A DNA stretch of 64,000 bases, from assembly GCF_900111875.1 (NCBI RefSeq), contig NZ_FOJU01000006.1, forward strand, positions 21,419 to 85,418, written 5' to 3'. Source of the DNA: Poseidonocella pacifica (GTDB taxonomy: Bacteria; Pseudomonadota; Alphaproteobacteria; Rhodobacterales; Rhodobacteraceae). The translations under genes were made by a program, and so were the position numbers. How positions within the stretch are numbered: the stretch's first letter is position 1; each line of letters opens with the position of its first letter. The notes below the pieces were generated by a model. It did no database searches, was not told where the DNA came from, and was given only the letters and a program-made list of their open reading frames with translations. Positions 19,792 to 28,707 of this stretch are shown in pieces.

Positions 19792-20435
19792 CTGATCCCT
19801 TCCCTGTCCTTGGCCACGTGGTAGTAGGCCCACAGGATCCTCGCGGCAACCGACCGCCACGGCGACCAGTCCGCCGCCATCTCGCGCAAAGCGCGCTCCT
19901 TGGGCCGTTCGGAAAGATCGAAAAGCAATCGCGCCGATTCCTGCAAGGCCAGATCCCCGGGCGCAAAGACATCCGCCCGGCCCAGCGAGAACATCGCGTA
20001 GATTTCCGCCGTCCAGACACCGATCCCCTTGATCGCGGTCAATTGTGCGACCACCTCCGCGGTGGGACAGGCGCGCAAGGCCTCATAGTCGAGCCCCGCC
20101 TCCGCAAGCGCCTTGGCGTATTTGATCTTCTGGCGGGACAGGCCCGCGGCGCGCAACTCTTCCTCGGTGGCGCCATGCACGCCCTCGGGCGTCGAGAGCC
20201 CCGCGGCTTCAAGACGCGACCAGATCGCCGACGCCGCAGCCACGCTGACTTGCTGACTGACGATTGCGCTCAGGAGTTGGTCGAACCCATCGGCGCGCAG
20301 CCGAAGCGGCAAAGCGCCGGTCTGTTCCAGAGCAACCGCAAAGCGAGGCTCCGCCCTTGAAAGCCATAACGCCCCTTCCTCAACGCAGGCGTCGCTGGAA
20401 ATAATGCGTCCTACCTGCGTCAACTCATCGCCCAC
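19788..20435 (-). CDS. DNA-3-methyladenine glycosylase II family protein
   Basis: This 215-residue helix-hairpin-helix-GPD glycosylase would excise alkylated bases. FDQLLSAIVSQQVSVAAASAIWSRL forms the family start, LTAIKGIGVWTAEIY is the HhH, and the catalytic aspartate lies in FAPGDLAL. It lacks an N-terminal Ada-like or AlkA beta domain, so it is the short AlkA-like form. It overlaps cobK by 16 bp and the esterase gene by 4 bp. Confidence 0.92.
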   Translation of the reverse strand: MGDELTQVGRIISSDACVEEGALWLSRAEPRFAVALEQTGALPLRLRADGFDQLLSAIVSQQVSVAAASAIWSRLEAAGLSTPEGVHGATEEELRAAGLSRQKIKYAKALAEAGLDYEALRACPTAEVVAQLTAIKGIGVWTAEIYAMFSLGRADVFAPGDLALQESARLLFDLSERPKERALREMAADWSPWRSVAARILWAYYHVAKDREGIR

Positions 20436-21154
20436 TCAAGTGCCTCCGCGACCGTTTGCACCTTCGGTTCAGGCAGAGTTGGCCGACGCACCATGACGAC
20501 CGGAAGCCCAAGCTCCCTCGCTGCTGCTAGCTTGGGGAACGCCCCCTCGCCGCCAGCGTTGCGGCAAACCAACCAGTCGATTTCAGCGCGGCGCAAAAAC
20601 GATTCTTCGCTTGCCACGGTGAACGGCCCCTTTGCCGGGACATAACGTATGTGCCGCGCCGCGCCTGTCTTTCCACCATGCTGACCCAGAACCCGAAAAA
20701 GGACCTCTCGCCCTTCGAGGTTGGCAAACTGCGCCTCCGTACCCCGACCAGTCGCGACAAAGACCCTTGCACCGGGCGAAATATGCTCCGCCGCTTGGGA
20801 CTCCGTTGCCACATCTATCCAGCGATCCTGCGGCGCCGCCACCCAAGGCGCCCGCGTCAATCGCAAGTAGGCGCAACCTGCCTCCACACTGAGTTCCGCA
20901 GCGCGGTGTGAGAACTTTCCGGCGAAAGGATGCGACGCATCGAGCACCCGCCGAATGCTGTGCTCCTCAAGGAACCTGACGAAATCCGAAGCCGAGTCAA
21001 ACGCGCCGACATGCAATGGGAGGGGGTAGGTTTCGCCCGTTCTGGGCGGCCGTCGCTGTGCCATCAGGGCCGCTACGCCCGCCTCTGCCAGCCCGGCAGC
21101 AACGGACCGAGCCTCTCCGCTTCCGGCCAGTATCAGGACGTCATATCTCTCCAT
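20420..21154 (-). CDS. cobK: Precorrin-6A reductase
   Basis: This cobalamin-pathway reductase has about 244 residues from MERYDVLILAGSGEA (ATG 21154). Further upstream in-frame codons give a proline- and arginine-rich tail that is not family-like. VLDASHPFAGKFSH, APWVAAPQDRWIDV, FVATGRGTEAQFANL and VCRNAGGEGAFPKLAAARELGLPVVMV (read in parts) match CobK/CbiJ. No other cobalamin genes are nearby, so this is an isolated pathway member. It diverges from the MFS gene across 84 bp. Confidence 0.9.
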   Translation of the reverse strand: MERYDVLILAGSGEARSVAAGLAEAGVAALMAQRRPPRTGETYPLPLHVGAFDSASDFVRFLEEHSIRRVLDASHPFAGKFSHRAAELSVEAGCAYLRLTRAPWVAAPQDRWIDVATESQAAEHISPGARVFVATGRGTEAQFANLEGREVLFRVLGQHGGKTGAARHIRYVPAKGPFTVASEESFLRRAEIDWLVCRNAGGEGAFPKLAAARELGLPVVMVRRPTLPEPKVQTVAEALEWAMS

Positions 21155-21238
21155 TTGATGCACCCTAGAGAAACGCATTGGCGAACCCAAGCCCCGCACG
21201 GCTTGCGCCTTTCCAGCGACAGGAATAATCCTCTCGCC

Positions 21239-22444
21239 ATGAGTCAATCAACCACCGCCCGCGCCAAACGCAATGTAACGATCCTAGTCGCCGCGCAGGC
21301 GGTACTGGGTGCCCAGATGCCGATGATCTTCACCATTGGTGGCCTTGCGGGGCAGTCACTTGCACCCAACCCCTGCTTCGCGACGCTTCCCATTTCCCTC
21401 ATCGTGCTTGGCTCCATGCTTTCGGCCACCCCCATTTCTGCCATCATGCAGCGTTTCGGGCGGCGCACCGGATTTTTGATCGGGGCGCTGGCCGGCGCGA
21501 TAGGTGGTATGATCGGGGCCGCAGGGCTTTACTATGCGTCATTTCCGATCTTCCTTTTGGGCAGCCTTCTGACGGGAATATACATGTCCGCTCAGGGCTT
21601 TTATCGCTTTGCCGCGGCCGACACCGCGTCAGAGAGCTTTCGCCCCAAGGCCATCTCCTATGTCCTTGCAGGCGGGCTCATTTCTGCGATCATCGGGCCA
21701 CAACTCGTCAAGGTCACAGCCGGCGCGATGGTGATCCCCTTTCTCGGAACCTACCTTGCCGTGATCGCGATCAACGTGATTGGCTCCCTCCTGTTCCTCG
21801 GGCTTGATATCCCTACCCCGCCCCGTCCACACGCCGACGCGCCCCAAGGCCGAACCCGGATGGAACTGCTCGCCACGCCGCGCATTGCTGTCGCGGTGAT
21901 CTGCGGAATGGTGTCCTACGCCTTGATGAACCTCGTCATGACGTCAACACCTCTCGCCGTCGTTGGATGTGGGTATGGTACCGAAGCAGCCGCCGATGTG
22001 GTGACTGCGCACGTCCTGGCCATGTTCGCGCCCTCCTTCGTCACGGGGCACCTGATCCTGCGCTTTGGGGTGGAACGTATCCTGGGAATTGGCCTTCTGA
22101 TACTTGCCGGTGCGGGGGCCGTGGCCTTTGCAGGTGTCGACCTGATGAATTTCTTCGGCGCGCTCATTCTTTTGGGGATCGGCTGGAACTTCGGCTTTAT
22201 CGGTGCCACCACCATGCTCGCCTCAGCCCACAGCGCGGAGGAACGTGGCCGAATGCAGGGGCTGAACGACCTCATCGTGTTCGGTGGCGTCACGGTCGCA
22301 TCGCTGGCATCCGGGGGGCTGATGAACTGTTCCGGGGGCAGCCCAGTCGAGGGGTGGATGGCGGTAAATCTCGCCATGGCGCCCCTCCTTGTACTGGCTG
22401 GCGGCGCGTTGATCTGGTTGATGTTCCGGCCGGTGCGCGCCTAA
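21239..22444 (+). CDS. MFS transporter
   Basis: A 401-residue transporter with about twelve hydrophobic helices. The start is taken at ATG 21239 (MSQSTTARAKRNVTILVAAQ), just before helix 1; the frame is open upstream over cobK, but that part reads as shadow. MQRFGRRTGFLIGALAG is the MFS loop 2-3 signature. AHSAEERGRMQGLNDLIVFGG in the second half suits the efflux-type group. The substrate is unknown. Its last four bases overlap the end of the convergent ROK gene. Confidence 0.88.
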   Translation: MSQSTTARAKRNVTILVAAQAVLGAQMPMIFTIGGLAGQSLAPNPCFATLPISLIVLGSMLSATPISAIMQRFGRRTGFLIGALAGAIGGMIGAAGLYYASFPIFLLGSLLTGIYMSAQGFYRFAAADTASESFRPKAISYVLAGGLISAIIGPQLVKVTAGAMVIPFLGTYLAVIAINVIGSLLFLGLDIPTPPRPHADAPQGRTRMELLATPRIAVAVICGMVSYALMNLVMTSTPLAVVGCGYGTEAAADVVTAHVLAMFAPSFVTGHLILRFGVERILGIGLLILAGAGAVAFAGVDLMNFFGALILLGIGWNFGFIGATTMLASAHSAEERGRMQGLNDLIVFGGVTVASLASGGLMNCSGGSPVEGWMAVNLAMAPLLVLAGGALIWLMFRPVRA

Positions 22445-23325
22445 GCCCCGTCCGCCTCCAGAGCCGCAAGCGCGGCGCCACGTGCGCCGCTTTCGGCTCC
22501 TCCTTCTGCCAATCGCAGGAGGGGCAGATCGAAACCGGGAAGACTACGCCGCGATTTTTCGACGTCGGCCAGTAGCTCCGGTGCCCGGCTCACCCCGCCG
22601 CCGATGACAAAGACCTCGGGATCAACGGACACTTGCACGCTCCAGAGCACCTCCGCGAGCAAGGCGCAGAAAACCCCCCAGACCGGCCCGCGCTCTGCGG
22701 AAATCATCTCAGCAGCCCGGGCGCCCCCGGTCATCGCGCGATCCAAGCGCGACAGCCCCGCCCCGCTGACATAGGTTTCGATGCAACCCCGCCGCCCGCA
22801 TGAGCAGTCGAGAACCGGCAAACCATATTTGCCGACGATATCTGCCGGAAGCGCTGCGTGTCCGACCTCCCCCCCAAGACCGGTGCTACGCGCTAGCGGG
22901 TGCCCCCCCACAACGTGAGCCGCGCCAAGCCCGGTTCCGATCACCAACCCGGTAATCGAGGTGGCCCCCCGCCCTGCGCCACACCGCGCTTCGCTCAAGG
23001 CAAAGGCCTGCGCGTCGTTCAACCACGTGACCGGACGGCCAAGGGCGCAGGTTAGATCACGCTTGATCGGCTTGCCAGTGGCGCAGAGGTTTGCGGTAAG
23101 CGTCACCTCCGTCGCCGGGTGGAGTTGACCCGCCGCGCTCACGCCCAAAGGCAGATCACCCGCCAAACTACCAAGATAGGCCAGCGCATCAACAAGCCCT
23201 CGGTAGTCTTTCGGTGTTGCGATGGTCTCGCCCCCCACAAGGGCAAGGTCGCGACCGAAGTGACGCAATGCGATTTTCGTCCCCCCCAGGTCGATGCCCG
23301 AGGCAATATGATGGAGCGCGCTCAT
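22441..23325 (-). CDS. ROK-family sugar kinase
   Basis: This 294-residue kinase has the ATP-phosphate loop ASGIDLGGTKIAL, the conserved TWLNDAQAFALSEA, GLVIGTGLGAAHVVGG, a glycine-rich GLGGEVGHAALP, and the zinc-binding motif CSCGRRGCIETYVSG. It is probably specific for a hexose or amino sugar such as glucose, fructose or N-acetylglucosamine; sequence alone does not decide. Its ATG overlaps the histidine kinase stop (ATGA), so it is translationally coupled to it. Confidence 0.9.
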   Translation of the reverse strand: MSALHHIASGIDLGGTKIALRHFGRDLALVGGETIATPKDYRGLVDALAYLGSLAGDLPLGVSAAGQLHPATEVTLTANLCATGKPIKRDLTCALGRPVTWLNDAQAFALSEARCGAGRGATSITGLVIGTGLGAAHVVGGHPLARSTGLGGEVGHAALPADIVGKYGLPVLDCSCGRRGCIETYVSGAGLSRLDRAMTGGARAAEMISAERGPVWGVFCALLAEVLWSVQVSVDPEVFVIGGGVSRAPELLADVEKSRRSLPGFDLPLLRLAEGGAESGARGAALAALEADGA

Positions 23326-24632
23326 CGTCCGATCACCAGATCCACACGGAGCCCCCCGAGCCGTTCGCTCTTTGAAAGACGAAGGGCGCCCCCGTGGGCA
23401 CGGGCAATATCCGTGGCGATGGCCAATCCAAGGCCGACCCCCGCGCCGCGGTTCTGGTTGCGACCCGGCTCTAGCCGGGAGAAGGGCTTGATGGCCTCGG
23501 CCCGCTGCGCTTCGGGGATCCCCGGTCCGTCGTCTTCAACAGAAATGCGCAATGCTTTTGCTGTCAGAGCAACGGAAATCTCCGCCTTGGTGCCATAGCG
23601 TACGGCATTGCCGATGAGGTTTTCCACCGCACGGCGAATAGCCCCGACACGCAGCCGCACTTCGCCCGTTCCCTCCGACGAAACGATCGAAACGGACCGG
23701 CCCGAACGCCGTGCATCGTCCACGATCATCGCGACCAAAGCGACAGGATCGACCGGCTCCGGCGGGCTTTCAGCTTCCCCGCGCGCAAAATCAAGAAACG
23801 CATCCAGCATTTCCCGCATTTCGTCGACATCACGTTCCAAGGGTTCCCTGTCCACGTCATCAAGCAGCGATAGCCCAAGTTTCAGCCGTGTCAGCGGGGT
23901 GCGAAGATCGTGGCTGACCCCAGAAAGCATCAACGTGCGCTGTTCGATCTGCCGTTCGATCCGCGCCCGCATATCGAGGAAGGCATTGCCCGCAGCGCGC
24001 ACTTCAAGCGCACCCGTCGGGCGGTAGGGCACATGCCGCCCCTTGCCGAACGCCTCTGCTGCGATCCCGAGCCGACGAATGGGCCGCAACTGGTTACGCA
24101 AAAACACGAAGGAAACAACCGTCAGGATCGTGCCCAGCACAATCATGATGACCAGAAGTTGGTGTGGATTGGAGGCCGACAAGCGATCGCGGCGAAAACG
24201 CAACTCCGCCAGCCCAGCATCCGTCTCCAACCAGAGCGTCACGCGCCTGTCATTAGGCAGCGACACCGCGCGGACGCCCGGCAATCCACCGCGTAATTCC
24301 GCGAAAACGCGCCGCCCCGTGAGGTCGTACCAGGTTCGATAATCCTGTTCAGGCGCAGATTGCGCGACAACAAAATGCCCCTCCATCTCGAATGCCCGAG
24401 AGAGACGGGCAAGAGCAATGTCTGGCGAGACGCTGTTTTCCACCTCGTCCCGAAGGTATTCGAGTTCCAACACCACCGCGGCGGTCAACTGTTCCGTCAC
24501 CGTCGCGAAATGCCGCTGGATGAACGCCACCGAAACAGCCAATTGCAGCGTCACAATCGGCAGGAGCAGGATGAGCGCGGCCCGGCCATAAAGGCTGCGG
24601 GGCATATAGCGTTTGAGCCACTGAAAAAACAT
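23322..24632 (-). CDS. EnvZ-like sensor histidine kinase
   Basis: The membrane sensor kinase has about 436 residues from ATG 24632 (MFFQWLKRYMPRSLYG); an ATG at 24650 adds six residues. It has two membrane helices (LILLLPIVTLQLAVSVAFI and LVIMIVLGTILTVVSFVFL) flanking a periplasmic sensor of about 120 residues. HAMP (RNQLRPIRRLGIAAEAFGKG), the H-box GVSHDLRTPLTRLKLGL, the N-box VENLIGNAVRYG and the G-boxes DDGPGIP and GVGLGLAIA follow. No response regulator gene is adjacent here. It is coupled downstream to a ROK kinase. Confidence 0.92.
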   Translation of the reverse strand: MFFQWLKRYMPRSLYGRAALILLLPIVTLQLAVSVAFIQRHFATVTEQLTAAVVLELEYLRDEVENSVSPDIALARLSRAFEMEGHFVVAQSAPEQDYRTWYDLTGRRVFAELRGGLPGVRAVSLPNDRRVTLWLETDAGLAELRFRRDRLSASNPHQLLVIMIVLGTILTVVSFVFLRNQLRPIRRLGIAAEAFGKGRHVPYRPTGALEVRAAGNAFLDMRARIERQIEQRTLMLSGVSHDLRTPLTRLKLGLSLLDDVDREPLERDVDEMREMLDAFLDFARGEAESPPEPVDPVALVAMIVDDARRSGRSVSIVSSEGTGEVRLRVGAIRRAVENLIGNAVRYGTKAEISVALTAKALRISVEDDGPGIPEAQRAEAIKPFSRLEPGRNQNRGAGVGLGLAIATDIARAHGGALRLSKSERLGGLRVDLVIGR

Positions 24633-24638
24633 GGGTAA

Positions 24639-24654
24639 CGCTATGCACATAGCG
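24639..24654. promoter_or_regulatory. 16-bp palindrome between divergent kinase and hydrolase genes
   Basis: CGCTATGCACATAGCG is an inverted repeat with 7-bp arms. It lies in the 45-bp gap between the histidine kinase start (24632, minus) and the MBL-fold gene start (24678, plus). It partly overlaps the alternative kinase start. It could be an operator for either gene. Confidence 0.35.
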
Positions 24655-24677
24655 AGGCGAAGGGAAAGCAGGGAAGA

Positions 24678-25607
24678 ATGACCGACGCGGCAAATTTCGA
24701 TCCCAAGCCCGGTCAGGTTGTCACGCTCCGGGAGGACCTTCGCCTCATCCTCGCACCCAACCCCTCCCCAATGACCTTTCGCGGGACCAATACCTATCTG
24801 CTCGGCTCTACCGAGCTTGCGGTGATCGATCCCGGGCCGGACGACCCCCGCCACCTCGACGCGATCCTGCGGTCGCTTCAACCGGGCCAGAAAATATCGC
24901 ACATTTTCGTAACACATGCCCATCGCGACCATTCCGCCCTCGCCCGCCCCCTCGCCACCAAAACCGGAGCCCCCATTTTGGCGTTTGGTCCCGCGCATGC
25001 GGGGCGCACTCCCCTTATGAAAGACCTCGCCAAAAACACTGAACTTGGCGGGGGCGAAGGCACCGATCCCACGTTTCAACCAGATCAAACCCTGCGCGAC
25101 GGAGAGGTCATGCAGGGCGAGAATTGGCGTATTGAAGCTCTGTGGACTCCCGGCCATCTTTCCAATCACATGAGTTTTTCGGATGGCGAGGCGCTCTACT
25201 GTGGGGATCATGTCATGGGCTGGTCGAGTTCCATCGTGTCTCCCCCCGATGGTGATCTCGGCGCGTTCCTGGCGTCCTGTGCTCGCCTTCGCGCACGCCC
25301 CGAACCTGTTTTCCTCCCCGGACACGGTCCTGCGCTTACGTCCCCCCAAGCGCGGCTTGACTGGTTGCTCAACCATAGAAAATCGCGGGAACGTTCCATT
25401 CTGGACGCTCTCCGCAAGACACCGGAATCCACGCCCCACGCCCTCGCAGCCGAGATCTACACCGAGACGCCGCGCCAACTCCTACCGGCAGCAGCGCGCA
25501 ACGTTCTGGCCCACCTCATCCACCTGACTGAGCGCGGCCTCACCTCTCCAAAAGGCAATCACGGGCCAACGGAAACCTATCAATTGACGGGTCGCGAAGA
25601 ATTCTGA
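24678..25607 (+). CDS. MBL-fold metallo-hydrolase
   Basis: This is a 309-residue metallo-beta-lactamase-fold hydrolase. The metal ligands lie in FVTHAHRDHSAL (HxHxDH), TPGHLSNHMSF, YCGDHVMGW and LPGHGP. A winged-helix-like C-terminal domain (about residues 230-309) makes it LACTB2-like. This group includes RNA- and ester-cleaving enzymes; the substrate is unknown. It is the last chromosomal-core gene before tRNA-Asn. Confidence 0.9.
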   Translation: MTDAANFDPKPGQVVTLREDLRLILAPNPSPMTFRGTNTYLLGSTELAVIDPGPDDPRHLDAILRSLQPGQKISHIFVTHAHRDHSALARPLATKTGAPILAFGPAHAGRTPLMKDLAKNTELGGGEGTDPTFQPDQTLRDGEVMQGENWRIEALWTPGHLSNHMSFSDGEALYCGDHVMGWSSSIVSPPDGDLGAFLASCARLRARPEPVFLPGHGPALTSPQARLDWLLNHRKSRERSILDALRKTPESTPHALAAEIYTETPRQLLPAAARNVLAHLIHLTERGLTSPKGNHGPTETYQLTGREEF

Positions 25608-25666
25608 AATTCATGCAAAAACGCTCTGGACGCCCCCCCAAACGCTTGTTATATCGCCCGCTGTGT

Positions 25667-25741
25667 TCCGGCGTAGCTCAGCGGTAGAGCAGTTGACTGT
25701 TAATCAATTGGTCGTAGGTTCGATCCCTACCGCCGGAGCCA
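25667..25741 (+). tRNA. tRNA-Asn (anticodon GTT), integration site of the island
   Basis: It is a complete cloverleaf. The acceptor TCCGGCG pairs with CGCCGGA, the anticodon stem GTTGA/TCAAT holds loop CTGTTAA, the T arm carries GGTTCGATCC, and the CCA is encoded at 25739-25741. The anticodon GTT reads AAC and AAU. The 3' end (from 25725) is repeated at 59603-59623, so the tRNA was kept intact when the island integrated. Confidence 0.97.
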
Positions 25742-25745
25742 AAAT
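25725..25745 (+). repeat. Left attachment repeat (attL) within tRNA-Asn
   Basis: This 21-bp segment covers part of the T arm, the 3' acceptor strand, the CCA and four bases beyond. It is identical to 59603-59623; the bases on each side of the two copies differ. Recombination between the copies would excise the island as a circle. Confidence 0.9.
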
Positions 25746-25814
25746 ATAAGGAAATCCAAAAATATCATAGACTTGTCCGGGGTCGGTGCGACTCCATACA
25801 AGTTTAAGCGTCCT

Positions 25815-25859
25815 CTGTGCCCATACCTGTGCCCGTGGCGATGGCCCGGGCCTGTGCCC
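25815..25859 (+). repeat. 12-bp-phased CTGTGCCC repeats between attL and the integrase
   Basis: CTGTGCCC occurs at 25815, 25827 and 25852, spacings of 12 and 25 bp, with a degenerate copy possible in the gap near 25839. They lie between the attachment repeat and the integrase ATG at 25873. This is the position where arm-type integrase or excisionase sites, or a promoter operator, would be. Confidence 0.5.
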
Positions 25860-25872
25860 GGAGACGACCGAC

Positions 25873-27912
25873 ATGCCGAAGATTCCCTACCTCGAGAGGC
25901 GTGGCCACATGTTCTGGTGGCGGCGCCGCAAGCCGGTGTTCATCCTTCCGCAACCTTCCCGTGGCAATGACAAATCCGGCGTCGTGGCTGCCGGCGGCAA
26001 GTCCGACGGGTCCGGGCATTTCGCGATCACTCTGCGCACCGCTTGCCCCCGGGAGGCCGGCCGCCGCGCCGCCCGTCTGAACCTCCTGTTCGAGGAGACC
26101 CGCCGCAGAATCGAGACCGCCATGTCGAGCGACGACCGACCGAACGATCCAAGATATCTCGACCGCGCGATGGCGGACATGGCGGCGACCTTGCGCGCCC
26201 AGGCGGAAATGATGGCCCGGCAAATGGCCATGCCGGCACCACCTGTCGGCGCCGCTGTTCCGCCGACATCGAGCCCCGGCCCCGTTCGAAATGGCGCACC
26301 CGCTCCGGCGCCAGCGCTCGAACGAGCCGCGCCGGGCAAAAGCGCTCTCGACGATCCGGAATTCGAGCGCGCGGTGCTCGAGATGGCGGGCCAGGAAGGC
26401 TGGTGGCACGACGATCCCGACGAGATCGTCGCCCAGTTCGACATGATGCTCACCGGACTCTTCACCCTTCAGGAAGAATACCTGCGTTACTGCGTGCGTA
26501 AGGGTCTGGACCCGGCTTCGGCCCTGCCGTCCCTCGCACCACTGGACGACGCTCTGTCTGCCGCGACGCAGGTGCTTCGCGGAGGCGACACCGGCGATGA
26601 GAGCGCCGCCCGGTCGAAGAAAGCCGACCACGAGAGGGTGCCCCGCGCCGCGAAGCGCAAAGGGGGTCGCAAGTTCTCCGTGCACGCTCAGCGATTCCTC
26701 GACCTCCGCTCCGAGGGCTTCGATCTGAAGCGGCGACACGAGGTTCCGGACACGAAGGCTGGCCAGCGCTTCACCAAGACCAGCCGGGCGAATTTCGAAG
26801 GAACGGTGCGGCTGTTCCTTCAGGCTCATGGCGATGTGTTCGTCGAGGACATCGACGAGGCCACGCTGAACGATTTCTTTTCGCTCCTCGACAGGATACC
26901 GGCCAGCCACGGAAAATCGTCGAAAGACCGGAGGTCCGTCCGCGAGGTCATCGAGGAGACCGATCGTGCCGAACGAAGCGAAATCGCGCGCCGTCAATCT
27001 GAAATGCGGCGCGACGGCCTCAGTTCGGGCGAAATCGAGGAAGCGCTGGACGCGCTACGGGTTCGGCGTCTGAGAACGAATACCTGCAAGCGACACATGG
27101 ACACGATGGACAAGATCCTTGCGTTTGCACAGTTCGAAGGGTTGCGGGATGACAACCCCGTAAAGCACGTCAAATGGACCCAGAAGGAGATCTCGCGACG
27201 GCTCGCCAACGAAGAGGACGCCGATCGTTTGCCCTGGGGCGATCGGCTGCCGACGCTCCTCGGCTCGCCGATCTACACCAGCGAGCTTTCCGAACCCGGA
27301 GATCCGCTCTTCTGGGCGCCGCTGCTCGGTCTGTTCGCCGGCTTCCGCATGGAGGAGGCCCTGCAACTCGGCACCGAAGACTTCGATACGATCGAAGGCG
27401 TGCCGGTTATCAGGGTCCTGATCACCGGCGCACAACAGAGCCGGAAGTCGAGGGCGGCGAAGCGCGGCATTCCGATTCATGACGGACTACTGGAGCTTGG
27501 GCTGCTCAAGCTCGTGCAGTTCCGGCGGGATTGCGGCCACGGCAGGCTTTTCACCTTCCTCGAGCGCGGCCAGGCCAAGGGCAAGTTCAGCGAGATCTTC
27601 TCAAAGCGGTTCACGCATTACCGCAAGAGATGCGGGATTTATGACCGTGCGCGCGATTTTCACTCCCTGAGAAAAGACTTCCAGACGAAGCTCACGCGGG
27701 CGGAAGTCCCGTATCACTCGCGAAAATTGCTGATGGGCCACGAACTCAGCGACGTGACGCACAAGCATTATTACCCGGAAGGCGACACGATCGAAATGAT
27801 GCGGGACTATATCAACCGGATCGATGTCGACTGCTCGCGAATATTGCGCCCGTTCGACCAGGTCGACGAAACGAATGTGCACACCCTATCGGCCCAAGCC
27901 TTTCGCGCTTGA
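25873..27912 (+). CDS. Tyrosine-type site-specific integrase of the island
   Basis: It has 679 residues from ATG 25873 (MPKIPYLERRGHMFWWRRRK), the usual start motif of tRNA-targeting integrases in this order; a GTG 87 bp upstream runs through the phased repeats and is unlikely. The middle holds a Pro/Ala-rich linker (about residues 115-145) and a SAM-like core-binding region. The C-terminal catalytic set is visible: Arg in FAGFRMEEAL, HSLR in FHSLRKDFQTKL, His in LLMGHELSD and the nucleophile Tyr in HKHYYPEG. It should integrate and excise the island at tRNA-Asn. A weak GGAGA ribosome-binding site precedes it. Confidence 0.93.
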   Translation: MPKIPYLERRGHMFWWRRRKPVFILPQPSRGNDKSGVVAAGGKSDGSGHFAITLRTACPREAGRRAARLNLLFEETRRRIETAMSSDDRPNDPRYLDRAMADMAATLRAQAEMMARQMAMPAPPVGAAVPPTSSPGPVRNGAPAPAPALERAAPGKSALDDPEFERAVLEMAGQEGWWHDDPDEIVAQFDMMLTGLFTLQEEYLRYCVRKGLDPASALPSLAPLDDALSAATQVLRGGDTGDESAARSKKADHERVPRAAKRKGGRKFSVHAQRFLDLRSEGFDLKRRHEVPDTKAGQRFTKTSRANFEGTVRLFLQAHGDVFVEDIDEATLNDFFSLLDRIPASHGKSSKDRRSVREVIEETDRAERSEIARRQSEMRRDGLSSGEIEEALDALRVRRLRTNTCKRHMDTMDKILAFAQFEGLRDDNPVKHVKWTQKEISRRLANEEDADRLPWGDRLPTLLGSPIYTSELSEPGDPLFWAPLLGLFAGFRMEEALQLGTEDFDTIEGVPVIRVLITGAQQSRKSRAAKRGIPIHDGLLELGLLKLVQFRRDCGHGRLFTFLERGQAKGKFSEIFSKRFTHYRKRCGIYDRARDFHSLRKDFQTKLTRAEVPYHSRKLLMGHELSDVTHKHYYPEGDTIEMMRDYINRIDVDCSRILRPFDQVDETNVHTLSAQAFRA

Positions 27913-28134
27913 TCAATAGTGACCGTGAAGGCTTCCAAACCGCCGCCTCCGGGTCGTGACCGGGGCGATCAACCTGAGTTGTCTGGAAACGATGTGATAC
28001 AGCGAACTGGCATGACGCCTTCATGGCCCCTGTTGCTTAACCTGAGCCTCAAGGTTCCACCGAAATCTTCTTCCGCGTTCAAGGAAAGATACACACATCT
28101 TCCCTACGACCTTCGCTCAACACAGGACACGATC

Positions 28135-28386
28135 ATGAAACGCTCCCCGATCCAGCATATTCTGGACGACGTCACCCCGATGAAGCAGGATGTCTACGGC
28201 TTTCCGCGCTATCACATCCCCCATATTCATTTTCCCGTTGGTCCTGGTTCTCGAGAAGCGAACGATATTGGGCTCTACAAGTATCGCGGATACAAGCTGG
28301 GACAGGGCTTTGTGTTACCAACCCGTTCCTTGGAAGCAGATGTGATCAAAGTGCTGCGCGCGCTTGGCGTCAAAACTCCAGATTAG
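28135..28386 (+). CDS. Small hypothetical protein
   Basis: This is an 83-residue product from ATG 28135 (MKRSPIQHILDDVTPMKQDV). The frame is open for another 72 codons upstream, but that part lacks a ribosome-binding site and reads like non-coding sequence. The middle is rich in His, Tyr and Pro (GFPRYHIPHIHFPVGP) and the end is basic. No family is recognised. It lies alone between the integrase and the restriction enzyme. Confidence 0.5.
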   Translation: MKRSPIQHILDDVTPMKQDVYGFPRYHIPHIHFPVGPGSREANDIGLYKYRGYKLGQGFVLPTRSLEADVIKVLRALGVKTPD

Positions 28387-28707
28387 GGATAGGCGCTTTA
28401 GGATCAAATACGTCCGGGTCACGGACCAAGCTTCCATTCATCGCTCGCATGCGTGATCCCGACGGATTCATTCAGGCAAACCGAAGATTTTCCTGGTGAC
28501 TAAGAGCTCTCCCGTCCCTCGATGCTGCGTGATGGTGGGAGGCGAGATCCTTCGCAGCCCTGTCCGAACTATACGATTCGCGCGTCGTCGTCTCCGGATC
28601 GTCGATCGGCGGATTGATTGGTGTTGAGAGACCAGAAAACTTCTGCGTAGGGTGCGCAGGAAGATACCAGAAATTGGATGATTACATGACGTTGCAGAGA
28701 GTTTCGC
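28387..28707. other. Gap upstream of the restriction-modification gene
   Basis: These 320 bases have no supported gene or strong terminator. A small stem (CTGCG...CGCAG near 28650) lies about 50 bp before the Type ISP-like start. The promoter of that gene should be in the right half. Confidence 0.4.

Noticed and set aside
23322..25478. Very long (718-codon) frame covering the histidine kinase
   Set aside because: The first 280 codons run antisense through the MBL-fold gene and have no family resemblance. The kinase starts at 24632 with its first membrane helix right after.
25786..25872. Upstream GTG extension of the island integrase
   Set aside because: It translates the phased CTGTGCCC repeats, and the ATG at 25873 gives the typical integrase N-terminus.
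26027..26299. Several overlapping frames around the integrase N-terminus
   Set aside because: High-GC shadows on both strands of the Pro/Ala-rich linker region.
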